Assembly: GCA_031414415.1 (NCBI GenBank)
Contig: JANNVK010000225.1
Span: 1-64,000 of the forward strand
Reading direction: 5' to 3'
DNA: 64,000 nt
Origin: JANNVK01 sp031414415
Lineage (GTDB): Bacteria; Acidobacteriota; Blastocatellia; Pyrinomonadales; Pyrinomonadaceae
In this document: positions 34,446 to 43,480 of the stretch, piece after piece
How the letters are laid out: each line of letters begins with the position of its first letter
How positions within the stretch are numbered: position 1 is the stretch's first letter
Notes under the pieces: model-generated
Told to the model about the DNA's origin: nothing
Database searches by the model: none
The model's input: the letters and a program-made list of their open reading frames with translations, nothing else
Made by a program: the position numbers and the translations under genes

Positions 34446-35908
34446 CTCAGTGGTTTTTTTTGAGTTATTTTGTGCTGCTAAACGGAATTTATCTCGGTTT
34501 GACCGTGGTCTCACTTTTCGTTTTACCATATTATATGCAGCGACAAAGTATTCATAGATTGCCGCAATCTCAAACCGGATTTGAACCGCCAATAAGTTTA
34601 ATCGTCACATCATTTAACGAAGAATCGGTAATTGTTCCGGCTGTCAGAGCCTTATTGCAATTAGAATATCCAGAATTTGAAATTTTGATTGTCAACGACG
34701 GTTCGACTGATAATTCGCTCCAAATTTTGACTGAAGAGTTTGATTTAGAAGTGTTTCCGGCTGCTTTTCGCGAGAGAATTAAACACAAACCTGTAAAAGC
34801 CGTTTATCAATCGAAACGTTATCCGAATCTCCGAGTGATTGACAAAGAAAATGGCGGTTGCAAAGCAGATGCTTCAAATGCTGGTGTCAATGGTGCAAGA
34901 TATGGGCTTTTTATGCCGCTTGATGCTGACACAATTCTCGAAAGAAATTGTTTAAAATTGATGATTCAGCCTTATCTTTTGAATTCAGATACGATTGCAG
35001 TTGGCGGAACGGTTCGAATTTTAAACGGTTGCAAGGTTGAAGACGGACTTTTGACAGAAATAAATTTACCGAACAAATGGCTTGCTCTTTTTCAAGTTCT
35101 TGAATACACGAGAGCGTTTTTGAGCGGCAGAGTTGGCTGGAATTATTTTGACGCATTACCTTTAATCTCCGGTGCATTTGGACTTTTTAAAAAAGAAGCC
35201 GTGATAGAAGTTGGCGGTTATAGTCATAAATCTCTCGGCGAAGATATGGATTTAGTTCTCCGACTTCACCGTCATTATCGGCTCAATAATTTACCGTATC
35301 GCGTTGATTTTGTTGTAGATCCGGTTTGCTGGACTGAAGCACCAGAAGGTTTTTCAGTTTTAAAAAAGCAGCGAGTTCGCTGGCAACGTGGACTTTTCGA
35401 TTGTCTCTGGGAAAACAGAAAACTATTATTTCACCCAAAAGCTGGTTTAGTCGGTTGGGGTTCGTTTCCTTTTTTGCTGTTTTTAGAAGGAATCAGCCCA
35501 GTTGTTGAAGTTGCTGGACACGTTTTTTTTATTGTGTGCTTTTGCCTCGGTTTAGTCAGTAGTGAAGGTGCTATTTCGTTTTTGATTCTTTCATTTGGAA
35601 CTGGATTTTTGCTTTCTATTTCAGCAATATTACTCGAGGAAATTACGTTTCAAACATACCCGCGAATGAAACATTTACTCGTTTTAATTTTCGGAGCATT
35701 TATTGAAAATTTTGGTTACCGCCAATTAATGTCTGTATGGAGACTCGAGGGAATTATCAAATGGATTCTGAAAACTGAATCAAGTTGGGGAACAATGACC
35801 CGAAACACTTCTTGGCAAATTCAACCTGTTAAAACTCAGACACTTCCGCCAATTCCTGCAAAACAAGATGCTCAGGCTTCAAAAACGAGCGAAAAACAAC
35901 CAGCATAA
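34406..35908 (+). CDS. Processive family-2 glycosyltransferase (BcsA/PgaC-like)
   Basis: A 500-residue membrane glycosyltransferase with N-terminal TM helices, a GT-A domain and two to four C-terminal TM segments. Seen: FNEESVI, NDGSTDNS, the metal-binding PLDADTI, the acceptor-site GEDMDLVLRLH, and the processive-synthase signature QRVRW. It should polymerise and translocate an exopolysaccharide. The C-terminal tail is polar and disordered. It closes the RR-YaiO-HEAT unit. Confidence 0.92.
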   Translation: MFSSTFIIYFVQIAQWFFLSYFVLLNGIYLGLTVVSLFVLPYYMQRQSIHRLPQSQTGFEPPISLIVTSFNEESVIVPAVRALLQLEYPEFEILIVNDGSTDNSLQILTEEFDLEVFPAAFRERIKHKPVKAVYQSKRYPNLRVIDKENGGCKADASNAGVNGARYGLFMPLDADTILERNCLKLMIQPYLLNSDTIAVGGTVRILNGCKVEDGLLTEINLPNKWLALFQVLEYTRAFLSGRVGWNYFDALPLISGAFGLFKKEAVIEVGGYSHKSLGEDMDLVLRLHRHYRLNNLPYRVDFVVDPVCWTEAPEGFSVLKKQRVRWQRGLFDCLWENRKLLFHPKAGLVGWGSFPFLLFLEGISPVVEVAGHVFFIVCFCLGLVSSEGAISFLILSFGTGFLLSISAILLEEITFQTYPRMKHLLVLIFGAFIENFGYRQLMSVWRLEGIIKWILKTESSWGTMTRNTSWQIQPVKTQTLPPIPAKQDAQASKTSEKQPA

Positions 35909-35986
35909 GTATTTCTCAACGCAATTTTTTGATTAGCATATTTGAGCATAAGTCTATTTAAACAGGCTTGAAAATTCAAAATTCTG

Positions 35987-35992
35987 TATAAT
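35987..35992 (+). promoter_or_regulatory. Probable -10 element for the PIN module / uvrC operon
   Basis: TATAAT lies 34 bases before the antitoxin ATG. No good -35 was found at the right spacing. Confidence 0.42.
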
Positions 35993-36026
35993 ATTTTTTT
36001 CAGACGAATTTGCTTTGAGGTGTGAA

Positions 36027-36287
36027 ATGAGAACTCAACAAGAAATTATAAATGAGGTTATGGCTTTTCCGATTTTTCAACAATTTGAAATAGTAGAAAA
36101 AATACAACATAACATAAAAAGAAGTATTAAGCCGCAAGTTATTGAAGCACAAGAACTTAGCATTGAAGAAAAAATTGCGATTGTTGAAAGTTTGGGAGGA
36201 ATTGCCAAAGTTGATGGGAAACTTGCTCCAAATGACGGAAAAGTTAAAGAAGATTATTCAAATTATTTGTCGGAGAAATACAAATAA
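36027..36287 (+). CDS. Antitoxin of a PIN-domain module
   Basis: An 86-residue mainly helical protein, starting at the ATG 7 bases after a GAGGTG SD. Its start codon was chosen over an upstream in-frame ATG that lies before the SD. It is followed by the PIN toxin with a one-base overlap (TAATG). It has an acidic middle and a C-terminal YLSEKYK tail. The family is not clear. Confidence 0.75.
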   Translation: MRTQQEIINEVMAFPIFQQFEIVEKIQHNIKRSIKPQVIEAQELSIEEKIAIVESLGGIAKVDGKLAPNDGKVKEDYSNYLSEKYK

Positions 36288-36694
36288 TGATTATTTTCAT
36301 TGATACTAACGTTGTGTTAGATTTTTTTCTTGCACGTGAACCATTTTATAAAGAATCAAAAAAGATTTTCAAAAAGGTTGCTTTTAATGAAATCACTGCA
36401 TTTGTCTCTTCAGTTACGGTTGTAAACTCATTTTATACAATTAGTAAAGAGAAGGATAAAGCTATTGCTTTTAAAGCAGTTGCGGACTTACTGAAAATTA
36501 TTGAAATTACTACAACAGATAAAGAAGTTTTGGAAAAAGCTCTTTTATCAAGTTTCAAAGATTTTGAAGATGCAGTTCAAAATGAGTCTGCAATTGCCGA
36601 AAATTTAGATGCAATAATTACCAGAAACACAAAAGACTTCGCTAATTCGTCATTAAAAATTTATACACCAACCGAGTTTTTGCAAAGCATCTAA
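36287..36694 (+). CDS. PIN-domain toxin
   Basis: A 135-residue PIN-fold protein with FIDTNVVLDFFLAREPF (first catalytic Asp pair), VSSVTVVNSFYT, FEDAVQNESAIAENLDAIIT (acidic residues) and RNTKDFANSSLKIYTPTEF, the standard PIN order for a probable RNA-cleaving toxin. uvrC starts two bases after its stop. Confidence 0.9.
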   Translation: MIIFIDTNVVLDFFLAREPFYKESKKIFKKVAFNEITAFVSSVTVVNSFYTISKEKDKAIAFKAVADLLKIIEITTTDKEVLEKALLSSFKDFEDAVQNESAIAENLDAIITRNTKDFANSSLKIYTPTEFLQSI

Positions 36695-36696
36695 AA

Positions 36697-38538
36697 ATGT
36701 CTGAATTAGAGGAAAAGCTCAAAAATTTACCAATTTCGCCCGGCGTTTATATCCATAAAAACTCGGACGGAAAAATTATTTACATCGGTAAAGCTAAAAA
36801 TTTACGAAGTCGCGTTCGTTCATATTTTCAGTCTTCAAGAAATCACGATTTTAAGACCGTTCAGCTCGTTAAAAGAATAGTAGATTTTGAATATATTGTT
36901 GTCGATAATGAAGTTGAAGCACTTGTTCTTGAATCAAATTTGATCAAGAAACATAAGCCTAAATATAACATTCTACTCAAAGACGACAAGCAATATCCGC
37001 ATCTTAAAATTACTAAAGAAGCCTTTCCAAAAGTTATAATTACGCGAAAATTGCTCAAAGATGGAGCTTCATATTACGGACCATTTTTGCCGGCAAACCT
37101 TGCCCGAAAAACACTCGATTTAATTAATCGAACCTTTCAACTTCGCACGTGTGACATTGAAATCGATGGAAAATTGCCGCGTCCGTGCCTCGAATATCAT
37201 CTCAAACGCTGCCTCGCACCGTGCGTTAAAGATTTGTGCAAACCACAAGAATATGCTGAAGCTGCGAGCGATGTGAAACTTTTGCTTGAAGGCAAAAACA
37301 CCGAGCTTGCTAAAGATTTAGAACAACGAATGTGGCAATTTGCCGAGCTTGAAAACTACGAAATTGCGGCAAAATATCGTGATTTGCGAATGACTGTGAC
37401 GGCACTCGGCGAGCAGCAAAAAATGGTCACAACAGCCGATAAAGACGTTGATATGTTCGGCTTTTATCGCGAAAAGCAGCGACTTGCGTTGCAACTTTTT
37501 ACAATGCGAGAAGGCAGAATTGTTGGCAGACGCGAATTTTTTTGGGAAGATTTAGACGCCGAAAACTTCTCAGCTGATGAATTTCTCGGTGAAGTTTTAT
37601 CACAATTTTACACGACAGATTATGTGCCGCTTGAAATTCACGTTCCTGAAAATTTTTCTGATCGACTGATTTTGGAAAAGGCTTTGAGCGAGCGTCGCGG
37701 GCGAAAAGTTTCGATTTTTGAACCAAAACGCGGAAAGAAATTAGAGATGATTGAGCTTGTTGAACGAAACGCAAAAATCGCGTTTGAACAACGTTTTCGG
37801 GTTCTCAAAGCTGATACCGAAAAAATCTTGGAGGAATTGCAAGAAATTCTCGAACTTTCGAAATTTCCGGCGAAAATTGAGTCTTTTGATATTTCAAATA
37901 TTTCTGGTGCCGAGAATGTTGCAGGAATCGTTGTTTTCGAAAACGGTAAGCCTTCGCGAGCAGAATATCGGCGTTTAAAAATCAAAACGGTCGAAGGAGC
38001 AAACGATTTTGCGTCAATGTATGAAGCAGTTTCGAGGCGTTATCGGCGACTTTTGGATGAGCAAAAACCGTTGCCTGATTTGATATTTATTGATGGCGGA
38101 AAAGGGCAGATTTCGTCAGCTTCGATGGCTTTAAACGAACTTGATTTAGAAGCAATTCCGGTTGTTGGCTTAGTAAAACCGCCAAAACATCACAATCAAA
38201 TTTCGCATCTGTTAAAAAAGGGAAACGAAGATTCGCCAATTTATTTTGATGCGAATTCTGCCGCAATGCGATTTGTCCAACAAATCCGTGATGAAACGCA
38301 TAAAACCGCAATTGAATATCACCGCAAACGCCGCGAAATTCGTGATTTCACATCCGAGCTAACCGCAATTCCAAATGTTGGTGAAAAACGTAAAATGAAG
38401 TTGTTAAGAAATTTTGGTTCAATCGAAAAAATAGCCAAGGCAAGCATCGAAGAACTAAAAATATTTGTCGGCGGAAAAGCCGCGGAAGAGATTTTTGGGC
38501 ATTTTGAAAGGCAGAGAAAGTTGGCGGAGAAAGAATGA
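36697..38538 (+). CDS. uvrC: Excinuclease ABC subunit C
   Basis: A 613-residue UvrC. Seen: a GIY-YIG nuclease domain (GVYIHKNSDGKIIYIGKAKN, residues 15-34), a UVR helical segment with ENYEIAAKYRDL, the RNase H-like C-terminal nuclease with SFDISNISGAENVAG and FIDGGKGQ, and a terminal helix-hairpin-helix (AIPNVGEKRKMKLLRNFG). It makes both incisions in nucleotide excision repair. It is cotranscribed with the PIN module. Confidence 0.97.
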   Translation: MSELEEKLKNLPISPGVYIHKNSDGKIIYIGKAKNLRSRVRSYFQSSRNHDFKTVQLVKRIVDFEYIVVDNEVEALVLESNLIKKHKPKYNILLKDDKQYPHLKITKEAFPKVIITRKLLKDGASYYGPFLPANLARKTLDLINRTFQLRTCDIEIDGKLPRPCLEYHLKRCLAPCVKDLCKPQEYAEAASDVKLLLEGKNTELAKDLEQRMWQFAELENYEIAAKYRDLRMTVTALGEQQKMVTTADKDVDMFGFYREKQRLALQLFTMREGRIVGRREFFWEDLDAENFSADEFLGEVLSQFYTTDYVPLEIHVPENFSDRLILEKALSERRGRKVSIFEPKRGKKLEMIELVERNAKIAFEQRFRVLKADTEKILEELQEILELSKFPAKIESFDISNISGAENVAGIVVFENGKPSRAEYRRLKIKTVEGANDFASMYEAVSRRYRRLLDEQKPLPDLIFIDGGKGQISSASMALNELDLEAIPVVGLVKPPKHHNQISHLLKKGNEDSPIYFDANSAAMRFVQQIRDETHKTAIEYHRKRREIRDFTSELTAIPNVGEKRKMKLLRNFGSIEKIAKASIEELKIFVGGKAAEEIFGHFERQRKLAEKE

Positions 38539-38543
38539 ATCGA

Positions 38544-39357
38544 CTATTTTTCTTGTTTGTTTTGGCGAAGCTTAATGAAATCTTTGGAGAATTTTTCAGC
38601 TAGTTTTCTTCCAGTCTTGAACTCCAAAGTTTCGTGGTTGTATTGAGCTTTTTTTGTCCAGTTATACGAGCCGTGAATTACGGTTTTTAAATCAATTACA
38701 CAAAATTTGTGGTACATGATATTTTGAAAATGACCTTCTTTCGGAATTTTCATGACAAAAAAATCTTTACCTAAATTCAGACCTGAGTTAGAACTTATCT
38801 CGTCATCGTTAATGATAACTTGAACGCTAAGTCCTTCCATTCTTTTCTTAAATAAGAGATCGTAAAGTTCAGCATCTGTAAACCATGCGACCGCAACCCA
38901 AATCATAAACTCCGCTTTTTCCAATTCGATTTTTAATTTAGATTGTAACTTTTCGAAATGAACCTCAGAATTTATGATATTGCTGAATCCGTCTTTCTCA
39001 CAAACTGAATAGTCTTCGCCCTGAAGCGACAAAACGTAACCGTCTACCGTCAATATCTCGTTCACTTTCTCAACTGCAGCATTCAATTTGAGCGATTGAT
39101 TCCGTAAAAAAATGTCGCTTACTAAATACGATTTCAAAAATAGTTTCGAGCCTTTTACTGTTGTTGCACAGTTTAAGTCGATTCAAAACAAACGCGTTTC
39201 TTGAGAGACCATCGGGCATTCCTGAACCGTAGGTGTCGTTAAAACCGACCGAATTGAATAAATCTATAATTTGGGGTCCCGAAAGATAAGGTGTTGAGTC
39301 GTTATCGCCTGAAATATACTCTTTTAAATATCTAATTGTGTATTCTGTAAGTTGCAT
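38544..39357 (-). pseudogene. Phospholipase-D-like (HKD) protein, frameshifted
   Basis: Two overlapping frames join into one about 270-residue protein. Frame 1 (from 39357) has YISGDNDSTPYLSGPQIIDL and FNDTYGSGMPDGLSRN, an N-terminal domain I recall next to PLD and abortive-infection-type proteins. Frame 2 (to 38544) continues with an HKD motif HKFCVIDLKTVIHGSYNW. They join at a run of seven A (39106-39112, T on the coding strand): with six bases there the residues read RHFLRNQSL without break. This may be a sequencing indel, phase variation or decay. The single HKD suggests a dimeric nuclease or lipase. Confidence 0.75.
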
Positions 39358-39383
39358 TGATGCTGACCAATAATAAGGGATGT

Positions 39384-39611
39384 CTAACTCTCAGTCTTTT
39401 CAATGCCAATAAAGCCAAGGAGTTCGTCATGCACTGATTCAGAGGTTGGAAATTGAGCTTTCAAATCTTGCTCGAGAAATATTGGACGAGCCTCGATTGT
39501 TTCGGTCGTTCCATCCGATTTGTGAATTATGGTCGTATATCCATTTTTCATCGCTTCGTGATACTTTCCACGAACGCCTGTCATTCCTCGAAAATCATAT
39601 TCTCTTTTCAT
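39384..39611 (-). CDS. Small protein of unknown function (antitoxin-like)
   Basis: A 75-residue protein starting MKREYDFRGMTGVRGKYHEA, a layout seen in short antitoxin-like proteins, and GYTTIIHKSDGTTETI. It begins one base into the stop of the gene upstream (39611), so the two are coupled. It precedes the PLD-like gene. Confidence 0.6.
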   Translation of the reverse strand: MKREYDFRGMTGVRGKYHEAMKNGYTTIIHKSDGTTETIEARPIFLEQDLKAQFPTSESVHDELLGFIGIEKTES

Positions 39612-39838
39612 TACAATGCCAGAGCCAAATATTCGTTTTCAACATTCTTAGGCAAGGAAATAGGCGAAAAGTCTTTTGCGGAAAACAAATAGTCTTCGCC
39701 GGATTCGTCGATTATTCGGATAAGATTGCGTTTTTCCGCTTTTTCGTCAGAAACAACCCGATAAATTTTCCACCGTTCAAGCGAAGAAGGATAATCGTGG
39801 TTGTCGGTGCAAATTACAAATTTAGTTTGATTTTCCAT
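39611..39838 (-). CDS. Small protein of unknown function
   Basis: A 75-residue soluble protein, ENQTKFVICTDNHDYPSSL at the start and EDYLFSAKDFSPISLP near the end. It lies in a run of short minus-strand genes and overlaps the next one by one base. I see no known family. Confidence 0.55.
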   Translation of the reverse strand: MENQTKFVICTDNHDYPSSLERWKIYRVVSDEKAEKRNLIRIIDESGEDYLFSAKDFSPISLPKNVENEYLALAL

Positions 39839-39841
39839 ACT

Positions 39842-40099
39842 TTAATCAAGAAATTCCTTTATCTTCATTTCCTGTTTGCCGATTCCGTGTGCTTCATACC
39901 AATGCAATTCAGCTTCGCATTCGCTGCTATCATCAAGCAAACGCACACGAGCAAAACCTTTTAATTTCCGCCAACGCCCACTTCCATAATTCTTCCGCAA
40001 GCGTTCAATATCACGAATCTTACTGCCAATCGCAATAATCTCAATCTGCTTAATTTCGCTGACAATTTCAAAGGCAATCACAAAAAAACAATAACGCAA
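39842..40099 (-). CDS. Small conserved protein (SKIRDIERLRKNYG type)
   Basis: An 85-residue protein with IGSKIRDIERLRKNYG, GRWRKLKGFARVRL and the C-terminal ELHWYEAHGIGKQEMKIK. I recall this as a conserved small family without known function. The TTG at 40099 is the only clear way to keep the full frame; a GTG six codons later is possible and would lose little. It is the first gene of the minus-strand islet. Confidence 0.6.
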   Translation of the reverse strand: MRYCFFVIAFEIVSEIKQIEIIAIGSKIRDIERLRKNYGSGRWRKLKGFARVRLLDDSSECEAELHWYEAHGIGKQEMKIKEFLD

Positions 40100-40274
40100 T
40101 TGAACAAAAACATAAAGGGAATTGCAAGAAATTGCTGATTGTACAATCGCTGAAAAACCACTAAAGCGAACAGCTATGAAAGTTTCACTCTTTTCAGGAT
40201 GAGTGAATATTAGTCAAAAAATAGATACTACTCCGCGAACTCAGTAAAAAGAGAAATATTTCACAAAATTTTCT

Positions 40275-40302
40275 TTTACATAGTTAGCTTATTCGGTATA
40301 AT
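40275..40302 (+). promoter_or_regulatory. Sigma70-type promoter for the aromatic operon
   Basis: TTTACA (40275-40280), a 16-base spacer and a perfect TATAAT (40297-40302), 34 bases before the pheA ATG. No leader peptide with aromatic codons is apparent. Confidence 0.6.
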
Positions 40303-40336
40303 CAAGCCTTTTGCAATTTGTATTTGTATAACATAA

Positions 40337-41167
40337 ATGAATAAAAAGGTCGCAATTCAAGGTTTTAAAGCGTCGTTTCACGAAACGGCGGCGTTGCAGT
40401 TTTTTGGCGAAGAAATTTCTTTGCTTGAATGTGCCACTTTTCATCAGCTTTTTACAGCGATGAAATCCGGCGAGAGTGATTTTGGGATTTGTGCTTTTGA
40501 AAATGCTCTTGCAGGTTCGATTTTGCCGAATTATGCACTTTTGCGGAATTCAAATCTGGAAATTTTTGGCGAAGTTTATCTTTGTATTGAAATGAATTTG
40601 CTTGCTCTTTCGGGACAAAAAATCGAAGATATCGAAGAAATTCATTCGCATCCGATGGCGTTGCTGCAATGTCAGGAATTTTTGGAACAGTATCCGCATA
40701 TTCGCTTAGTCGAATCATCGGACACAGGTTTTGCCGCCGGAGAAATTGCCGAAAAACGAATTAAAAATCGAGCCGCGATTGCCAGTCGTCGAGCGGGCGA
40801 AGTCTTTAATTTACAGACACTTGCGGCTGACATTCACGATAATAAACGCAACTTTACACGCTTTCTCGCCTTGCGGAAACGAAACGGCGAATTGGTTCGT
40901 AACATTAATAAATCGTCGATTAGTTTTCGTGCGAATCACACGGCAGGAAGCCTTGCGAAGATTCTGACGATTATCGGCGAACACGGCATTAATCTCAACA
41001 AAATACAGAGTTTACCCGTAATCGGCGAAGAGTGGAAATACTTTTTTTACGTGGATTTGCGGTTTGAAGATTTTGCAAATTATCGAAAAATGATGGATGA
41101 AATCGAGCCTTTGACGAGGGAATTGAAGATTTTGGGTGAATATCAACAAGGCGAAAAACCTGTTTAA
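40337..41167 (+). CDS. pheA: Prephenate dehydratase
   Basis: A 276-residue monofunctional PheA. Seen: AIQGFKASFHETAALQFFG, an ENALAGSILPNYALL segment, TRFLALRK (TRF catalytic motif) and a C-terminal ACT domain with AGSLAKILTIIGEHGINLNKIQS. It makes phenylpyruvate from prephenate; the ACT domain should bind Phe as inhibitor. It starts the pheA-aminotransferase-tyrA-DAHP synthase/CM operon. Confidence 0.95.
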   Translation: MNKKVAIQGFKASFHETAALQFFGEEISLLECATFHQLFTAMKSGESDFGICAFENALAGSILPNYALLRNSNLEIFGEVYLCIEMNLLALSGQKIEDIEEIHSHPMALLQCQEFLEQYPHIRLVESSDTGFAAGEIAEKRIKNRAAIASRRAGEVFNLQTLAADIHDNKRNFTRFLALRKRNGELVRNINKSSISFRANHTAGSLAKILTIIGEHGINLNKIQSLPVIGEEWKYFFYVDLRFEDFANYRKMMDEIEPLTRELKILGEYQQGEKPV

Positions 41168-41244
41168 TTGTTAATTATCAATTGTTAATTGTTAATTTTT
41201 TAGCGACCAACAATTAACAATTAATAATTTACAATTAACAATTA
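41165..41244. repeat. Inverted heptamer repeat (TTGTTAA type)
   Basis: Heptamers such as ATTGTTA and ATTATCA on the left and their complements (AACAATT, TAACAAT) on the right of TTTTTTAGCGACC form a long AT-rich palindrome between pheA and the aminotransferase gene. The related arrays at 43311-43338, 43438-43473 and 43833-43867 are in the same operon. Confidence 0.85.
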
Positions 41245-41249
41245 TAAAA

Positions 41250-42437
41250 GTGATTATTGAGCAAGCAAAAAAGTTAGAAAATATCAACGAATACTATTTC
41301 AGTATGAAGTTGAAGCAAATTGCGGAAATGCGTCTAGCGGGGAAACCCGTGATAAATCTCGGCATCGGAAATCCCGATCAACCGCCGTCTGCCGAATCAA
41401 TTTCAGCGTTGAAAACTTCGGCTGATAACGCGAAAAATCATGGTTATCAAAGCTACGTCGGTATTCCGGCATTGCGTCAGGCGATGAGCGATTTCTATTT
41501 GAAAACTTATAATGTTTCGCTAAATCCGAATGACGAAATTTTGCCGTTGCTCGGTTCAAAAGAAGGAATTTCGCACATTTCACAAGCTTTTTTGAATCCG
41601 TTTGACAAAGTTTTAGTCCCGAATCCGGGTTATCCGACCTACGTTTCGGCGACTTATCTTGCCGGAGCAACGCCGATTTTTTACGATTTGGACGAATCAA
41701 ACGGTTGGCTTCCTAATTTCGACAATATTTCGGATGAAATTTTAGATGAGGCGAAAATTTGTTGGATAAATTATCCGAATATGCCGACAGGTGCGGCGGG
41801 AACGCGGGAAGGTTTTGAAAAGTTGATTGATTTGGCGAAAAAGCACAAGTTTTTAATCGTTAATGATAATCCGTATAGCTTGATTTTGAACGACGGAAAA
41901 CCTGTTTCAATCCTGCAAGTTGTTGATTCAAAAGATGTTTGTGTTGAATTAAACAGCTTGAGCAAATCGCACAATTTGGCTGGTGCAAGAATCGGAATGG
42001 TCTGCGGTCGGGCTGATTATTTGCGGACGATTTTGAAAGTTAAGAGCAATGTGGACAGCGGAACTTACTTGCCGATTCAAGATTTGGCAATTGCGGCACT
42101 TGCAAATTCGGACGATTGGCATAGCGAAAGAAACGAAGTTTATCGCCAAAGACGAGCGTTTGCTTATCAGATTTTAGACGAACTTGGCTGTGTTTACGAC
42201 AAGAACCAAGTCGGAATGTTTATCTGGGCGAAAATTGCGGATTTTTGGAAAAATTCCGGTGAATTAGCCGATAAAATCTTGGAAGAGGCGAATGTTTTTA
42301 TCACGCCCGGAATGATTTTTGGCAGCAACGGCGAGCGTTTTTTGAGAATTTCTTTGTGCAGTCCTGAAAGTGATTTGCTGGAAAGTTTGAAGCGAGTGAA
42401 AGAGACGCGGAGACAAGATGACACGGCGACGCGGTGA
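41250..42437 (+). CDS. Class I/II pyridoxal-phosphate aminotransferase
   Basis: A 395-residue fold-type I enzyme, starting with GTG. Seen: NLGIGNPDQPPS, a PNPGYPTYV segment, NYPNMPTGA, NDNPYSLIL, the PLP-lysine region ELNSLSKSHNLAGARIGM and C-terminal RISLCSPESDLLESL. The gene order says it transaminates phenylpyruvate or 4-hydroxyphenylpyruvate, though LL-DAP or aspartate aminotransferase-like roles fit as well. The last residues (ETRRQDDTATR) read from a simple GACGCGG-type repeat. Confidence 0.88.
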   Translation: MIIEQAKKLENINEYYFSMKLKQIAEMRLAGKPVINLGIGNPDQPPSAESISALKTSADNAKNHGYQSYVGIPALRQAMSDFYLKTYNVSLNPNDEILPLLGSKEGISHISQAFLNPFDKVLVPNPGYPTYVSATYLAGATPIFYDLDESNGWLPNFDNISDEILDEAKICWINYPNMPTGAAGTREGFEKLIDLAKKHKFLIVNDNPYSLILNDGKPVSILQVVDSKDVCVELNSLSKSHNLAGARIGMVCGRADYLRTILKVKSNVDSGTYLPIQDLAIAALANSDDWHSERNEVYRQRRAFAYQILDELGCVYDKNQVGMFIWAKIADFWKNSGELADKILEEANVFITPGMIFGSNGERFLRISLCSPESDLLESLKRVKETRRQDDTATR

Positions 42438-42467
42438 AAATTTGGAATCTGAAATGTGGGATCTTGA

Positions 42468-43310
42468 ATGAAAATAGCAATTTTCGGTATCGGTTTAATC
42501 GGCGGTTCGCTGGCAAAAGATTTGCGTGAAACAAATTTTGCGAGCGAGATAATCGGCGTTGAAAACAGCCAAATTCATGCGGAAAAAGCGTTGGAACTCG
42601 GCTTAGTTGATAGAATTGTTTCACGCGAAATTGCACTTTCTGAGGCAGATTTAATCGTTTTAACTGTTCCCGTAAATGCCTTAATTGACGAGTTAAACTT
42701 CGTTCTGTCAACAATTAGCGTAAATCAGGTTGTAACAGATATGGGTTCGACCAAAGGCGTTTTGATTGATGCGGTAAAAAGTTCCCCGAATCGCGGTCAT
42801 TACGTTGCGACTCATCCGATGGCGGGAACGGAATTTTCAGGTCCGACGGCGGCGATTTCGGGTTTGTTTGCTGATAAAATCTGCATTTTTTGCGACGTTG
42901 AAAATTCCGATTCGGACGCGGTTGAATTGGTCGAAAAAATGTATCGGGCAATAAAAATGGACTTAAAATATATGGAATCGCACCGGCACGATATGCACGC
43001 GGCGTATATTTCGCACATTTCGCACATCAGTTCATTCGTTTTGGCGGCGACCGTTTTAGAGAAAGAAAAAGACGAAGAAGCGATTTTTGAAATGTCCGGC
43101 GGCGGTTTTGAAAGCACGGTGCGATTAGCAAAGAGTTCGCCGCAAACATGGTCGCCGATTTTTGAGCAAAACAGACCGCATCTGCTTGAAGCGATTGATA
43201 CTTACATCGAAAAAATGTATCACTTTCGCAATTTGATAAACAAGAAAAAGTTTGCCGAACTTGAGCAATTTATGAGCGAAGCAAACGAGATTCGTAAAAT
43301 ACTCAAATAA
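42468..43310 (+). CDS. tyrA: Prephenate dehydrogenase
   Basis: A 280-residue TyrA. Seen: N-terminal Rossmann GIGLIGGSLAKDLRE, TVPVNALID, THPMAGTEFSGP, and SHRHDMHAAYISHISH (catalytic His) in the all-helical dimer domain. It oxidises prephenate to 4-hydroxyphenylpyruvate with NAD. It completes the Phe/Tyr branch, joining pheA and the aminotransferase upstream. Confidence 0.95.
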   Translation: MKIAIFGIGLIGGSLAKDLRETNFASEIIGVENSQIHAEKALELGLVDRIVSREIALSEADLIVLTVPVNALIDELNFVLSTISVNQVVTDMGSTKGVLIDAVKSSPNRGHYVATHPMAGTEFSGPTAAISGLFADKICIFCDVENSDSDAVELVEKMYRAIKMDLKYMESHRHDMHAAYISHISHISSFVLAATVLEKEKDEEAIFEMSGGGFESTVRLAKSSPQTWSPIFEQNRPHLLEAIDTYIEKMYHFRNLINKKKFAELEQFMSEANEIRKILK

Positions 43311-43338
43311 TTGTTAATTATCAATTGTTAATTATTAA
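43311..43338. repeat. Heptamer array (TTGTTAA/TTATCAA)
   Basis: TTGTTAATTATCAATTGTTAA and following units, right after the tyrA stop. It is the inverse of the copies at 43438-43473 and 43833-43867. The 100 bp between it and the next copy show no gene. Confidence 0.8.
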
Positions 43339-43437
43339 TGGAAGAAAATATTTTGAAAGTTAGTGGTTTTTGCTTTTCCCGAAGACCTATATTGTTAGTT
43401 TGAATCGTTGAGTAAACAGATGTGATGGCTCAAAAAG

Positions 43438-43473
43438 TAATTAACAATTAACAATTGATAATTAATAATTAAA
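43438..43473. repeat. 35-bp direct repeat, left flank of the four-helix-bundle gene
   Basis: Made of TTAACAATTAACAATTGATA followed by ATTAATAATTAAA. It matches the copy at 43833-43867 except for one or two bases, in the same orientation. Confidence 0.88.
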
Positions 43474-43480
43474 ACATCCT

